A stretch of DNA of 64,000 nucleotides from Aminithiophilus ramosus (GTDB lineage: Bacteria > Synergistota > Synergistia > Synergistales > Aminithiophilaceae), in contig NZ_CP072943.1 in NCBI RefSeq assembly GCF_018069705.1, positions 1,675,453 through 1,739,452 on the forward strand, written 5' to 3'. How positions within the stretch are numbered: position 1 is the stretch's first letter; every line of letters begins with the position of its first letter. Shown here piece after piece: positions 51,293 through 59,474 of this stretch. The notes under the pieces were generated by a model. It saw only the letters and a list, made by a program, of their open reading frames with translations, was not told the origin of the DNA and did no database searches. The translations under genes were made by a program, and so were the position numbers.

Positions 51293-52811
51293 TGTCGCCG
51301 GACAATGGTATTGTCACTCGTGAAGAGGACAGGGAAAATGTCACTTATGACGACCAGGAGAGACCTACTCATGAAGACAAAAGAAGCAAGGCGCTTGGGG
51401 TTGGTGGAAGAGGCTGTCGCGGGCAACCTGACGGTTCAGGAGGTGGCCGATCGGCTCGGTCTGAGCCGCCGTCAGGTCTTTCGGCTCAAACGACGCTACC
51501 GGGAAGAAGGAGCGCAGGGGCTCCTGCACAAGGGACGAGGCAAACCGTCCCGGCGCAGAATCTCTCAGGAGACACGGGATTTCGTCGTCAGTCTGGCCAA
51601 GGGTCTTTACAGGGATACGAGCTGTCAGCACATGGCCGAACTCCTTGCCGAAGAGCATGATCTCGTGCTGAGCGCCAAGAGCATCGCCCGTTTCCTTCGC
51701 GCGGAGAACCTGTCCCTCGTTCATCGCCACCGGGCCCCGAAGCGGCGTTCCCGCAGGGTCCGACGGTCCCGACGAGGCGATCTGGTCCAGATGGACGCCT
51801 CTCCTTTCGATTGGTTCGAGATCGGTGAGCGTTGCACTCTCCACGGCGTGATTGACGATGCCACAGGAGAGGTCCTCGGTCTGTGGATGGCCAGGAATGA
51901 GTGCCTCTTCGGCTACTTCCGCGTGCTCCGTCAGATGCTTGATCGCCACGGCGTGCCTCGCGAGCTTTACGCCGACCGCCACACCATCTTCCTTTCTCCC
52001 AAGTCGGAAAAACTGACGATCAAGGAGGAGCTGGAGGACTCGGCGCCTGTAACCCAGTTCGGCCGCGCTCTGGAGGCTCTCGGAACTCGCTATGTCCCTG
52101 CAGGGTCTCCCCAGGCGAAGGGGCGGATCGAAAGGCTCTGGGGAACTCTTCAGGATCGTCTCGTCGTCGCCTTCCGACGGGCCGGAGTGAAAACGATCGA
52201 AGAGGCCAACGTCCTGCTCGCCGCCTACCCGGGAGAGGTCCATAACCCGAGGTTCGCTCGTCCTCCCGCAGAGGGGGCATCTGCCTTTCTCCCTCCGCCG
52301 GACGGACCCGCTCTCGATCTCCTCCTGACTCGCCAGACCGACCGGAAGGCCTCGGGAGACTCGACGATTTCCCTCGACGGAAAACAGTACTCCCTGATAG
52401 GCCCCCGCAGACGCCCCCTGCTTCTTGCCAGAGGACAGGCGGTCAAGGTCATCGAGAAGCTCGACGGGAAACTCCTGGCTCTTGTCCATGACGGGCTCTA
52501 CGATCTCGCAGCCGTCGACAAAGAGCCCCCTGCGACTCCCCCGCCTGTCATCGAGACGAAGACAGGCACTCCATGCAAAACGAAGAAGCAGAGGAAGCCG
52601 GCGGCAGACCATCCCTGGCGACAGAATCCCGCTCCTCCTGCCGCGGCGGTCGGCTCCGAGCAAGGGACGGGTTCCCCTCCCTAGAAGGACCTCCGCCGCG
52701 GAGGAAAGCCAAGGCGGGCTGTTGACGGGGGCGATTTCAGCCCCTCGAAAGCGACACTTTCATTGTCCCTCAGACCCTCTTTTTAGATGACATTTTTAGT
52801 GTCCCTTGACA
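51293..52811 (+). mobile_element. ISNCY (IS1202-group)-like insertion sequence, copy C
   Basis: 1519 bp, same orientation and same ends as copy B. Flanked by perfect 17-bp direct repeats (51276-51292 and 52812-52828). Tandem arrangement at the same target suggests a second insertion into the duplicated site or recombination between two copies. Confidence 0.95.
51371..52684 (+). CDS. ISNCY-family DDE transposase (copy C)
   Basis: 437 aa, same domain order as the copy B enzyme: helix-turn-helix near the N-terminus, catalytic blocks QMDASPFDWFE, GVIDDATGEV and KGRIERLWGTL, and the Pro-rich tail. ATG 51371 has the same GGAGAG site. It carries Ser in QYSLIG and ends with TAG. It appears intact, and near-identity to copy B points to recent activity or recombination. 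Confidence 0.93.
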   Translation: MKTKEARRLGLVEEAVAGNLTVQEVADRLGLSRRQVFRLKRRYREEGAQGLLHKGRGKPSRRRISQETRDFVVSLAKGLYRDTSCQHMAELLAEEHDLVLSAKSIARFLRAENLSLVHRHRAPKRRSRRVRRSRRGDLVQMDASPFDWFEIGERCTLHGVIDDATGEVLGLWMARNECLFGYFRVLRQMLDRHGVPRELYADRHTIFLSPKSEKLTIKEELEDSAPVTQFGRALEALGTRYVPAGSPQAKGRIERLWGTLQDRLVVAFRRAGVKTIEEANVLLAAYPGEVHNPRFARPPAEGASAFLPPPDGPALDLLLTRQTDRKASGDSTISLDGKQYSLIGPRRRPLLLARGQAVKVIEKLDGKLLALVHDGLYDLAAVDKEPPATPPPVIETKTGTPCKTKKQRKPAADHPWRQNPAPPAAAVGSEQGTGSPP

Positions 52812-52828
52812 GGACTAAAAAGGGGACC
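52812..52828. repeat. Right target-site duplication of IS copy C
   Basis: 17-bp direct repeat. It includes the T run and the first stem arm of the tRNA terminator, so the native terminator is kept on the tRNA side. Confidence 0.9.
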
Positions 52829-52843
52829 TCCCAAGAGATCCCC
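52817..52843 (-). terminator. Terminator of the tRNA-Ser/tRNA-Arg unit
   Basis: Minus-strand hairpin GGGGATCT ... AGGTCCCC (8 bp with one mismatch, 6-base loop) followed by five T. It starts 9 nt after the tRNA-Arg CCA end. The T run and one stem arm are part of the IS target repeat. Confidence 0.75.
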
Positions 52844-52852
52844 TGAATTGAC

Positions 52853-52929
52853 TGGCGCGCCGGACAGGACTTGAACCCGTAACCTCCTGGTCCGTAGCCA
52901 GACGCTCTATCCAATTGAGCTACCGGCGC
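52853..52929 (-). tRNA. tRNA-Arg (anticodon ACG)
   Basis: 77 nt with encoded CCA. The acceptor GCGCCGG pairs with CCGGCGC; the D arm has AGCTCAATTGGATAGAGC; the anticodon loop is CTACGGA, giving ACG; the T arm is GGGTTCAAGTCC. Confidence 0.97.
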
Positions 52930-52941
52930 GCGTTCTCGATA

Positions 52942-53035
52942 TGGCGGTGGGACAGGGATTCGAACCCTGGAGCGAGGTTTTAGCCCCGCTACTCGCTTAG
53001 CAGGCGAGTGCCTTCAGCCGCTCGGCCATCCCACC
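52942..53035 (-). tRNA. tRNA-Ser (anticodon GCT)
   Basis: 94 nt class II tRNA with a long variable arm (AGCGGGGCTAAAACCTCGCT). The acceptor GGTGGGA pairs with TCCCACC; the anticodon stem CTCGC/GCGAG encloses CTGCTAA, giving GCT; GGTTCGAATCC T arm; CCA is encoded. It is 12 nt upstream of tRNA-Arg in the same unit. Confidence 0.97.
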
Positions 53036-53051
53036 TCGGTCTGCGGGAACT

Positions 53052-53080
53052 ATTCTATGAGCCGACCTCGATAATGTCAA
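53052..53080 (-). promoter_or_regulatory. Promoter of the tRNA-Ser/tRNA-Arg unit
   Basis: Perfect TTGACA (53075-53080), 17-nt spacer, TAGAAT (53052-53057) on the minus strand, with the tRNA 5' end 17 nt after the -10 box. Confidence 0.85.
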
Positions 53081-53107
53081 TAGCGAAGAGGGCCGCCGTT
53101 GATCTTG

Positions 53108-54217
53108 CTATTCCGTCTTGTCCGACTCGCCCTCAGAGGGGATATCCTCCGACACGGAGACCTCCGATGCGGGCTCGTCGACGGAAGACACTCCCGCCGC
53201 CTCTTCGGCCTCAGGCTCCCGGGGTTTTTCGGGAACGGCGAAGAGGGCCTCGTCGTGAATGGTGAGTCGAGCCCTCTCCAAAAGCCCCTTGAAGAAGGTC
53301 TGCTGGGCCTCGCTGCGGCGTTGTGAGAGGAGAAGGCTGGAAATGTCGCCGCTGACCTCTTCCAGGGGAAGGATCCGACCGGCAAGGGCCTCCCGCTTGA
53401 GGACGAGGACGAAATCGTCGCTGGCGACGGCGATGGGACCGACCAGGCTGTCCACTCCGGCCGCCCTGATCTCGGCAAAGGGGCCCTGTAGAGCCTCGGC
53501 GGCGACGAAGAAGGGCTCCTCGTAGGGGGTATGATCGGCCACATCGGCCGAGAGGAGGGCCAGACCGGCATCCCAGCCGCCGTCATCGCGAATCCGGCTG
53601 GCAATCTCAGCGGCGCTCTCAGCCTTTCTCACGTGGGCGATGTTGAGGTTGAAGCCCTCGGGGCGACGGAAGAAGACCTCCTTCGTCTTGTCGTAGAATT
53701 CCTGAACCTCTCCTTCGCCGACCAGGACCGACGCAAGTTCCCCCTCGAGCACCTTCTGCTGGGCCAGCTGAAGGGCGATATTCTCGCGGAGGGCCTTCAT
53801 CTCGATGCCCATACGCGTCAGGTACTGATTGAAGGCCTCGATCGTGGGAAACTGCTCCTTGATGTCGTCCAGGACCTTGTCGATCTCGCCCTCGTCGATT
53901 TTGACGCCCCTGGCCTTGGCCTCTTTCTCGAGCTCCATGGTCAAGACGATGTTCTCCAGGACGGACTTGCGGAGCAGAGGAAGGTCGGCAGAGGTTACCT
54001 CCCTATTCTCCGAGCGCTCGACGGCCTCCTGGAGCCCCTCTTCGAGAGTGGAGCGCATGATCTTCTTCCCGTCAGCGGTGGCGACGGCATAATCCCGGGA
54101 GGCTCCCTCGTCTCGGCCCCCCATGGGACCGTACATGAAAAGAAGGGACAGGACGAAAACGACGGCGACACTCAACATGATCCACTTGATCTGTGTTCTC
54201 AACATACGCATGACCAA
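53108..54217 (-). CDS. SurA/PpiD-like membrane-anchored foldase
   Basis: 369 aa with an N-terminal cytoplasmic stub, one membrane segment (about residues 11-30, WIMLSVAVVFVLSLLFMYG) and a SurA N-terminal-type helical chaperone domain (about 60-175). A PpiC-like region (about 180-290) lacks clear conserved active-site residues, so chaperone activity is more certain than isomerase activity. The C-terminus is a Glu/Pro/Ser-rich, probably disordered tail. It acts outside the inner membrane. ATG 54211 is an alternative start. It has its own promoter downstream of polA. Confidence 0.8.
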   Translation of the reverse strand: MVMRMLRTQIKWIMLSVAVVFVLSLLFMYGPMGGRDEGASRDYAVATADGKKIMRSTLEEGLQEAVERSENREVTSADLPLLRKSVLENIVLTMELEKEAKARGVKIDEGEIDKVLDDIKEQFPTIEAFNQYLTRMGIEMKALRENIALQLAQQKVLEGELASVLVGEGEVQEFYDKTKEVFFRRPEGFNLNIAHVRKAESAAEIASRIRDDGGWDAGLALLSADVADHTPYEEPFFVAAEALQGPFAEIRAAGVDSLVGPIAVASDDFVLVLKREALAGRILPLEEVSGDISSLLLSQRRSEAQQTFFKGLLERARLTIHDEALFAVPEKPREPEAEEAAGVSSVDEPASEVSVSEDIPSEGESDKTE

Positions 54218-54280
54218 AGCTCTTCTTCCCCCTTTTAAGGCTCCCTGAGGAGCTCTTTCGCTACGCCTGCAGCGGGTCTA

Positions 54281-54309
54281 ATCATACGTGCCTCCCCAAA
54301 ACCTGTAAA
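54281..54309 (-). promoter_or_regulatory. Promoter of the SurA/PpiD-like gene
   Basis: TTTACA (54304-54309), 17-nt spacer, TATGAT (54281-54286) on the minus strand, between the polA stop and the gene. Confidence 0.7.
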
Positions 54310-54324
54310 GAGAAAGGGCTGCCT

Positions 54325-56835
54325 TTAGATCTCAGCCAGAGAGCATCCTCGCTTTGGAGTCGCCACCAGGGGGACAGAGAGCGGGAACGCCCTCTCCATG
54401 ACCTGGACGAGGGTCCGCTCCGCCTCATCGGCCTCCGACCGGGGACACTGACAGACGAGGGAGTCGTGGACCTGAAGGACGAGAGGCCACTCCCTCCCTT
54501 TTTCGGCGACGGCCTCGCTGAAACGGATCATGGCCACCTTGGCGATATCGGCCGCCGTCCCCTGGATGGGCGTGTTGACGGCGACGCGTTGGAGGGCGCC
54601 GCCCCCCCTCCCCTCGACGGTGGAGACTTCGTCGAGGGGACGCCTCCTGCCGAAGAGGGTCTCCGTGTACCCTCTTTTTCTGGCCTCTTCGACGCTGGAC
54701 CGGAGATAGTCGGCCACGAGGGGAAAGGCGGCGAAGTAGCGGTCGACGATCTCCTGGGCCTCGGCGCGACCGATGGCAAGGCGCCGTCCCAGGCCGAAGG
54801 CGCTCATCCCGTAGAGGAGGCCGAAGTTGATCACCTTGGCCCGGCGCCGATCCTCGGCCGAGATTTCCCCGGAGGAGGAGAAGGAAAAAAGAGAGCGGGC
54901 CGTCTCGCCGTGAATGTCCCGTCCCTCGGCGAAGGCCTCCCTGAGACGGCGATCTCCGCAGTAATGGGCCAGGACGCGCAGTTCGATCTGGGAGTAGTCG
55001 GCGGCCACGAAAAGATGTCCCTCTTCGCCCGGGACGAGGCAGCGACGGAGCTTCGCCGCCCAGTGGCCGAAGACGGGGAGATTCTGCAGGTTGGGATCGC
55101 GGCTCGAGAGGCGACCGGTGGCCGTCGTCGTCTGTTCGAAGGTGGAGTGAACGACGGCCCTTGGCCCCTCGCCGATGGACAAAAGAGGGGTGACGAAAGC
55201 CGAGAGCATTTTCGCCCCCTCCCTGTGTTCGACGATGAGGGCCGGGATCTCTCCCCTTCCGTCGGGAAGGGAGGCCAGCTCTTCAAGGACGGAGACATCC
55301 GTCGAGTAGCCCGTCTTCGTTTTTTTAAGGGGAGGCAGGCCGAGGACGTCGAAAAGGAGTTCGCCGACCTGTTTGGGCGAGTTGATGTTGACTTTCCTGC
55401 CGGTCTTGGCGGCGATCTCCTCCTCGATGAGGGCGATCCTCTCCTCCAGCTGGCGGGAGAGCTCGACCAGGCCCGATCGGTCGAGACCGATGCCCCGCTC
55501 CTCCATCCGGGCAAGGACAGGAGAAAGGGGAAGATCGATGCCCTCCATGAGGGTCCTCAGCCCTCCGTCGAGAAGGGGATCGAGCACCTCCCGCCTCTCT
55601 CTCAGAGCCGAGGGAAGGGAGATCTCGTCGTCGATCTCCCCTCCCAGAACGGAAGCGAGGGAGCGCCCTCCTCCATCGGGATGGAGGAGATAGTCGACGA
55701 TCCTCAGGTCCCAGACCTTGCGGGGACGGAGCTCTTCGGGGAGGAGACGGCAGAGCTCCTTGTAATCCCACGTCAGGATCTCCCCCCCTTCTAGCCAGTC
55801 GAGAAGGGCCCTGGAGGGTCGGACGAAGCGGCAGTAACGTCCCCTGCCGTCGCCGAGGAGGAGCGTCTCTTTTCCCCTGAGAAGGATCAGAGAGGCCTCG
55901 CCGAAGAGCTCTTCTTCGGCCACCTCCCTCCTCTTTCCCTCCTGAGGGGAGGAGGGGGTCGGCAAAGGATTTTCCGGAGGGAGGCCGAAGCGATCGAGAA
56001 GTTTCTGGAGGCCCAGCTCGCCGCAGCGGAGGGCGAGTTTCGCGCCGTCGCCCCTGTTGCGGCAGAGGCGCTCCGGGCTCAGGGCCCCCTCGAAGCGCAG
56101 GCGCGTCAGCGCCAGACTCGCGCGAGCCGCCTCGGAGCCCTCCCGCAGCTTTTTCGCCTGGCCCGAGGGCAATTCGTCAAGATGGGCCAGGATCTCCTCG
56201 ACGCCCCCATAGCGGGTCAGAAGCTGACGGGCCGACTTGTCGCCGATGCCGGCCACTCCGGGAATATTGTCGGCACTGTCTCCGACGAGGGCCAGATAAT
56301 CGGCCATGAGAGGGGGCTCGAAGCCGTACTCCAGGCGGAAGAGGTCGGCATCGTAGAGCGTGAAGGAGCTGACCCCCTTGTGAGGGCGGAAAATGGAAAT
56401 GGAAGGGGCGAGAATCTGAAGCAGGTCCTTGTCGGCCGTCAGGACCAGGACCTCCATCCCCGAACGGGCGGCTTCTCGGGCCGTGGCGGCGAGGATGTCG
56501 TCGGCCTCGAGTCCGGCCTCTTCGTGGACGCAGAAACCGGCCAGATCGAGCAGCTCTCTGATGAGAGGGATCTGAACTTTCAGCGCCTCCGGCGTCGGCT
56601 TCCTCGTCCCCTTGTAGTCCTCGTAGGCGTCATGGCGGAAAGTCGGCGAGGGGGCATCGAAGATGACGACGACGTCATCGGGCCGCCTCTGTTCGACGAT
56701 CTTGAAAAACATGTTGAAGAATCCGACGATGGCGCTCGTGGGACGGCCGTCAGGGGCCGTCAGTTCCGGAAGGGCGTAGTGTCCCCGGTAGGCGAGGCCA
56801 TGGCCGTCGACGAGAAGCAGCGTTTTCTTTTCCAA
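54325..56835 (-). CDS. polA: DNA polymerase I
   Basis: 836 aa. The N-terminal 5'-3' exonuclease (LLLVDGHGLAYRGHYAL ... GDSADNIPGVAGIGDKSA) is followed by a 3'-5' exonuclease-like domain without the DxE motif, so proofreading is probably lost, as in Taq and Bst enzymes. The polymerase domain has motif A ADYSQIELRVLAH and motif B RRRAKVINFGLLYG. Motif C reads LQVHDSLV instead of the usual VHDE. The start is TTG 56835 with AAAGGAG eight bases before it. Divergent from gltX. Confidence 0.94.
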   Translation of the reverse strand: MEKKTLLLVDGHGLAYRGHYALPELTAPDGRPTSAIVGFFNMFFKIVEQRRPDDVVVIFDAPSPTFRHDAYEDYKGTRKPTPEALKVQIPLIRELLDLAGFCVHEEAGLEADDILAATAREAARSGMEVLVLTADKDLLQILAPSISIFRPHKGVSSFTLYDADLFRLEYGFEPPLMADYLALVGDSADNIPGVAGIGDKSARQLLTRYGGVEEILAHLDELPSGQAKKLREGSEAARASLALTRLRFEGALSPERLCRNRGDGAKLALRCGELGLQKLLDRFGLPPENPLPTPSSPQEGKRREVAEEELFGEASLILLRGKETLLLGDGRGRYCRFVRPSRALLDWLEGGEILTWDYKELCRLLPEELRPRKVWDLRIVDYLLHPDGGGRSLASVLGGEIDDEISLPSALRERREVLDPLLDGGLRTLMEGIDLPLSPVLARMEERGIGLDRSGLVELSRQLEERIALIEEEIAAKTGRKVNINSPKQVGELLFDVLGLPPLKKTKTGYSTDVSVLEELASLPDGRGEIPALIVEHREGAKMLSAFVTPLLSIGEGPRAVVHSTFEQTTTATGRLSSRDPNLQNLPVFGHWAAKLRRCLVPGEEGHLFVAADYSQIELRVLAHYCGDRRLREAFAEGRDIHGETARSLFSFSSSGEISAEDRRRAKVINFGLLYGMSAFGLGRRLAIGRAEAQEIVDRYFAAFPLVADYLRSSVEEARKRGYTETLFGRRRPLDEVSTVEGRGGGALQRVAVNTPIQGTAADIAKVAMIRFSEAVAEKGREWPLVLQVHDSLVCQCPRSEADEAERTLVQVMERAFPLSVPLVATPKRGCSLAEI

Positions 56836-56977
56836 ACCGGTGGCTCCTTTCTCGATGGGCCCTCCCCGGACGGGAGGAGAAGGGACGGGCCTTGGGGTAT
56901 AATTGCCAGGTCCAGTATAAGACCAGAGAACCCGGGAGAGCTTTCCCTTCACGGGTCTGGGAGGAGGAAACGTTTAG
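56836..56977. promoter_or_regulatory. Divergent polA/gltX intergenic region
   Basis: TATAAT occurs on the plus strand at 56898-56903 and TATAAG at 56916-56921, toward gltX. The best -35 for the second is TTGGGG with an 18-nt spacer. No clear -35 is seen for polA. The gltX ribosome site GGGAGGAGG lies just before its start. Confidence 0.35.
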
Positions 56978-58297
56978 ATGATGGAGAAGGTTCGCGTTCG
57001 CTTCGCCCCGAGCCCGACGGGGGCCCTTCACATCGGAGGGGCTCACACTGCCCTTTTCAACTGGCTCTGGGCCAGGCGGATGGGGGGCCGGTTCGTGCTC
57101 CGCATCGAAGATACGGACCGTCAGCGTTCCACGAAGGAGTTCGAGAGGACCATCCTGGCCGGAATGAACTGGCTCGGCCTCGACTGGGACGAGGGCCCCG
57201 ACTGCGGCGGCGATTACGGCCCCTACCGCCAGTCGGAGCGGCTCGAGATCTACCGGCGCCACGCCGAAGCCCTGGTGGAAAAGGGGCTGGCCTATCGGGA
57301 GGGAGAGGCCATCGTTCACCATGTGCCCCAGGACCAGACGGTCCGCTTCGACGACATGGTCTACGGCCCCATCGAGATCAAAAGCGAGACGATCAAGGAT
57401 ACGGTCCTGATCAAAAGCGACGGGATGCCGACGTATAACTTCGCCGTCGTCGTCGACGACTACACCATGGACATCAACTACGTCATCCGCGGCGAGGACC
57501 ACATCATCAACACGCCCAAGCAGATCCTTCTCTACGAGGCCCTGGGCTGGAAACTCCCCCGCTTCGCTCACCTGCCCATGATCCTCGGCGAGGACAAGAA
57601 AAAGCTCTCCAAGCGACAGGGGGCGACGAGCGTCTACGACTACCGGGATCTGGGCTACATCCCCGAGGGCATTTTCAACTTCCTGGCCCTTCTGGGCTGG
57701 TCGGCAGGGGAAAACAGGGAGATTTTCGACAGGGAAGAGGCCACCTCCCTCTTCGACCTCCGCCAGGTCGCGAAGCGGAAGGCCGTCTTCGACATGAAGA
57801 AGCTGGGCTTCGTCAACCAGGAGCACCTCAAAAGACTCGCCCCCTCCCGGAAACTGGCCCTCGTCGAGCCCTTCTGGAAGGCCCTTTCCGTCGACGCCTC
57901 CCCCTTCGACGAGACCTATCTCCTCCGTTCCCTCGACCTCCTCGAGGGACGGGGACAGACCCTGGAGGAGATGGCCCGGTACAGCGACTTTTTCCTCTCC
58001 TTCGAGCCCGTCAAGGCCCGCTACGACGGGGGAGATCTCGACGAGACCCTCAAGGTCCGCCTCCGCCCCTTTTTCGAGGCTCTGACGACGACGGAGCGCT
58101 GGGATCACGACTCCATGGCCGAACGGGCCCGCCTGTGGGCCGCCGAGGAGGGGCTGAAGCTCAAGGACCTGGCCATGCCTCTCCGGTGGGCCCTGACGGG
58201 ACGGAAGGTCAGCCCCGGCATTTTCGAGGTGGCCGTCCACCTCGGTCGAGAGGAAGTCCGCCGTCGGCTTCGCCACTACGGACTCCTTTCCCTGTAG
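56978..58297 (+). CDS. gltX: Glutamyl-tRNA synthetase, short form
   Basis: Charges tRNA-Glu. Class I signatures are FAPSPTGALHIGGAH (HIGH-type) and KKKLSKRQG (KMSKS-type). LRIEDTDRQRS and HLPMILGEDK are also typical. At 439 aa it is short. After EKGLAYR the chain passes straight to EGEAIVHHVPQDQTVRF, so about 40 residues of the acceptor-binding insertion, which in many enzymes carry the Cys cluster, are missing. Downstream, IKSDGMPTYNFAVVVDD is normal. In-frame, so likely real. It may be one of two GltX paralogues in this organism, which cannot be checked here. Confidence 0.92.
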   Translation: MMEKVRVRFAPSPTGALHIGGAHTALFNWLWARRMGGRFVLRIEDTDRQRSTKEFERTILAGMNWLGLDWDEGPDCGGDYGPYRQSERLEIYRRHAEALVEKGLAYREGEAIVHHVPQDQTVRFDDMVYGPIEIKSETIKDTVLIKSDGMPTYNFAVVVDDYTMDINYVIRGEDHIINTPKQILLYEALGWKLPRFAHLPMILGEDKKKLSKRQGATSVYDYRDLGYIPEGIFNFLALLGWSAGENREIFDREEATSLFDLRQVAKRKAVFDMKKLGFVNQEHLKRLAPSRKLALVEPFWKALSVDASPFDETYLLRSLDLLEGRGQTLEEMARYSDFFLSFEPVKARYDGGDLDETLKVRLRPFFEALTTTERWDHDSMAERARLWAAEEGLKLKDLAMPLRWALTGRKVSPGIFEVAVHLGREEVRRRLRHYGLLSL

Positions 58298-58375
58298 ATC
58301 CGGAGAGAATCCCGCAGAAGGCCCGGGAAAAAGGTCTTATGCGAGATCGGAGCGCCTCTGCCGCGGACCCGAAGA

Positions 58376-58402
58376 GACAGGAAGGGCTTCGCCCTTCCTG
58401 TC
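58376..58402. terminator. Hairpin between convergent gltX and asparaginase genes
   Basis: A perfect 12-bp stem (GACAGGAAGGGC and its complement) around TTC. No T run follows, so termination strength is uncertain, but it lies in the convergent gap. Confidence 0.5.
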
Positions 58403-58451
58403 GGAGAGACGGCGGAGCGCCACATCGCGGACGAAGCGGGAAAGGCGCCCC

Positions 58452-59474
58452 TCAGAGGCGTCGCAGGTAGCGGGAGAAAACCGACGCCCGATCTTCCGGA
58501 GCCCCCATGAGGGAGAACCAGGCAAGGGCGTGGATCATCTCGAGGGGATAGTCGCCCTGAGACCAGAGGGGGAATCCCCTTCGAGCCAGGGAGGCAAGCC
58601 CGACGTCATCGTAGACGTCGGGCTTTTTTTCGTCGCCCTCGGCGAGGCTGCACGCCAGGACGAAGGGTTTCTCCCTCCCCTGCCAGAAGGAATCGATTTC
58701 CTCGATGAGGAGCGTCGAGGCGTTGCCGGCGCCGAGGCCCAAAACGAGGAGGACCTTCTCCCTTCCCGAGAAATGAGGCCTCAGGCCGGGAGCGGCGGAA
58801 ATCCAGGCGAGAGAGCCGCGAAGGGCCCTCACCTCCTCCTCACGGAGGAGAAGACCGTCCAGCTCGCGAGGCCTGCGCCAGGGAGATGGGGCCGTCACAG
58901 GGGCGAAGCTTCCGATCCGATCGGGGGTGAAATAAAGGGGGCTTCCTCCGGAGGCGACGAAGGCATCGGGGTGAAGGGCCCGGGCCTTGTGGGCCCTGTC
59001 GCCCCGAAAAAGCTTCCAGTTGAAGTAGACCCAGACGCCGGGGAGAGACGAGGCGGCCACGAGAGCCGCGCCTCTGAGGTTGACGGTCACGTCGTCGGGG
59101 ACGCTGTCGAGGGTGAGCTGGCTGCCGGTGAGGATGACGGGGCGATCGACGTCGCCCAGGGCCAGGCTGAGCCACGCCGACGTGTAGGCCATGGTATCCG
59201 TCCCGTGCAGGAGGAGGATGCCCTGCGCTCCCCCTTCGAGTTCGGCGACGACGAGGCGGGTCAGATCGATCCAGTGCCAGGGTTGAAGGTTCGAGCTGTC
59301 CAGCCCCTTCTCCCCCCAGGGATAGCGGAAAGAGACGGAAATATCCCCGTCGGAGAAGAAGCGCTCCAGCTGGGATCGGAGTTCCGAAGAGCGCCCTCCG
59401 TCGGGAAAAGCGCCGCCCGCACCGACGGCACTGCCGATCGTTCCCCCCGTGAGAACGGCCGTGACGGATTTCAC
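58452..59474 (-). CDS. L-asparaginase, type I-like
   Basis: Hydrolyses asparagine to aspartate and ammonia. The two nucleophile-bearing motifs are visible: LTGGTIGS near the N-terminus and LLHGTDTMAYTSAWLS at about residues 87-102. No signal peptide, so a cytoplasmic enzyme. 340 aa is normal. It overlaps the end of the ferredoxin gene by four bases (ATGA), and so seems to be the last gene of the hydrogenase-like operon, an unusual association. Confidence 0.9.
   Translation of the reverse strand: MKSVTAVLTGGTIGSAVGAGGAFPDGGRSSELRSQLERFFSDGDISVSFRYPWGEKGLDSSNLQPWHWIDLTRLVVAELEGGAQGILLLHGTDTMAYTSAWLSLALGDVDRPVILTGSQLTLDSVPDDVTVNLRGAALVAASSLPGVWVYFNWKLFRGDRAHKARALHPDAFVASGGSPLYFTPDRIGSFAPVTAPSPWRRPRELDGLLLREEEVRALRGSLAWISAAPGLRPHFSGREKVLLVLGLGAGNASTLLIEEIDSFWQGREKPFVLACSLAEGDEKKPDVYDDVGLASLARRGFPLWSQGDYPLEMIHALAWFSLMGAPEDRASVFSRYLRRL

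Noticed and set aside
43862-52828. CRISPR array or integron-like repeats in the accessory region
   Set aside because: The repeats are explained by IS ends and target duplications; no regular short repeat-spacer pattern or cas gene is present.
43862-52828. Composite transposon formed by IS copies A and B/C carrying the genes between them
   Set aside because: Copy A has its own 17-bp duplication and the B/C pair has a different one, so each inserted on its own; the cold-shock and TAXI genes look native.
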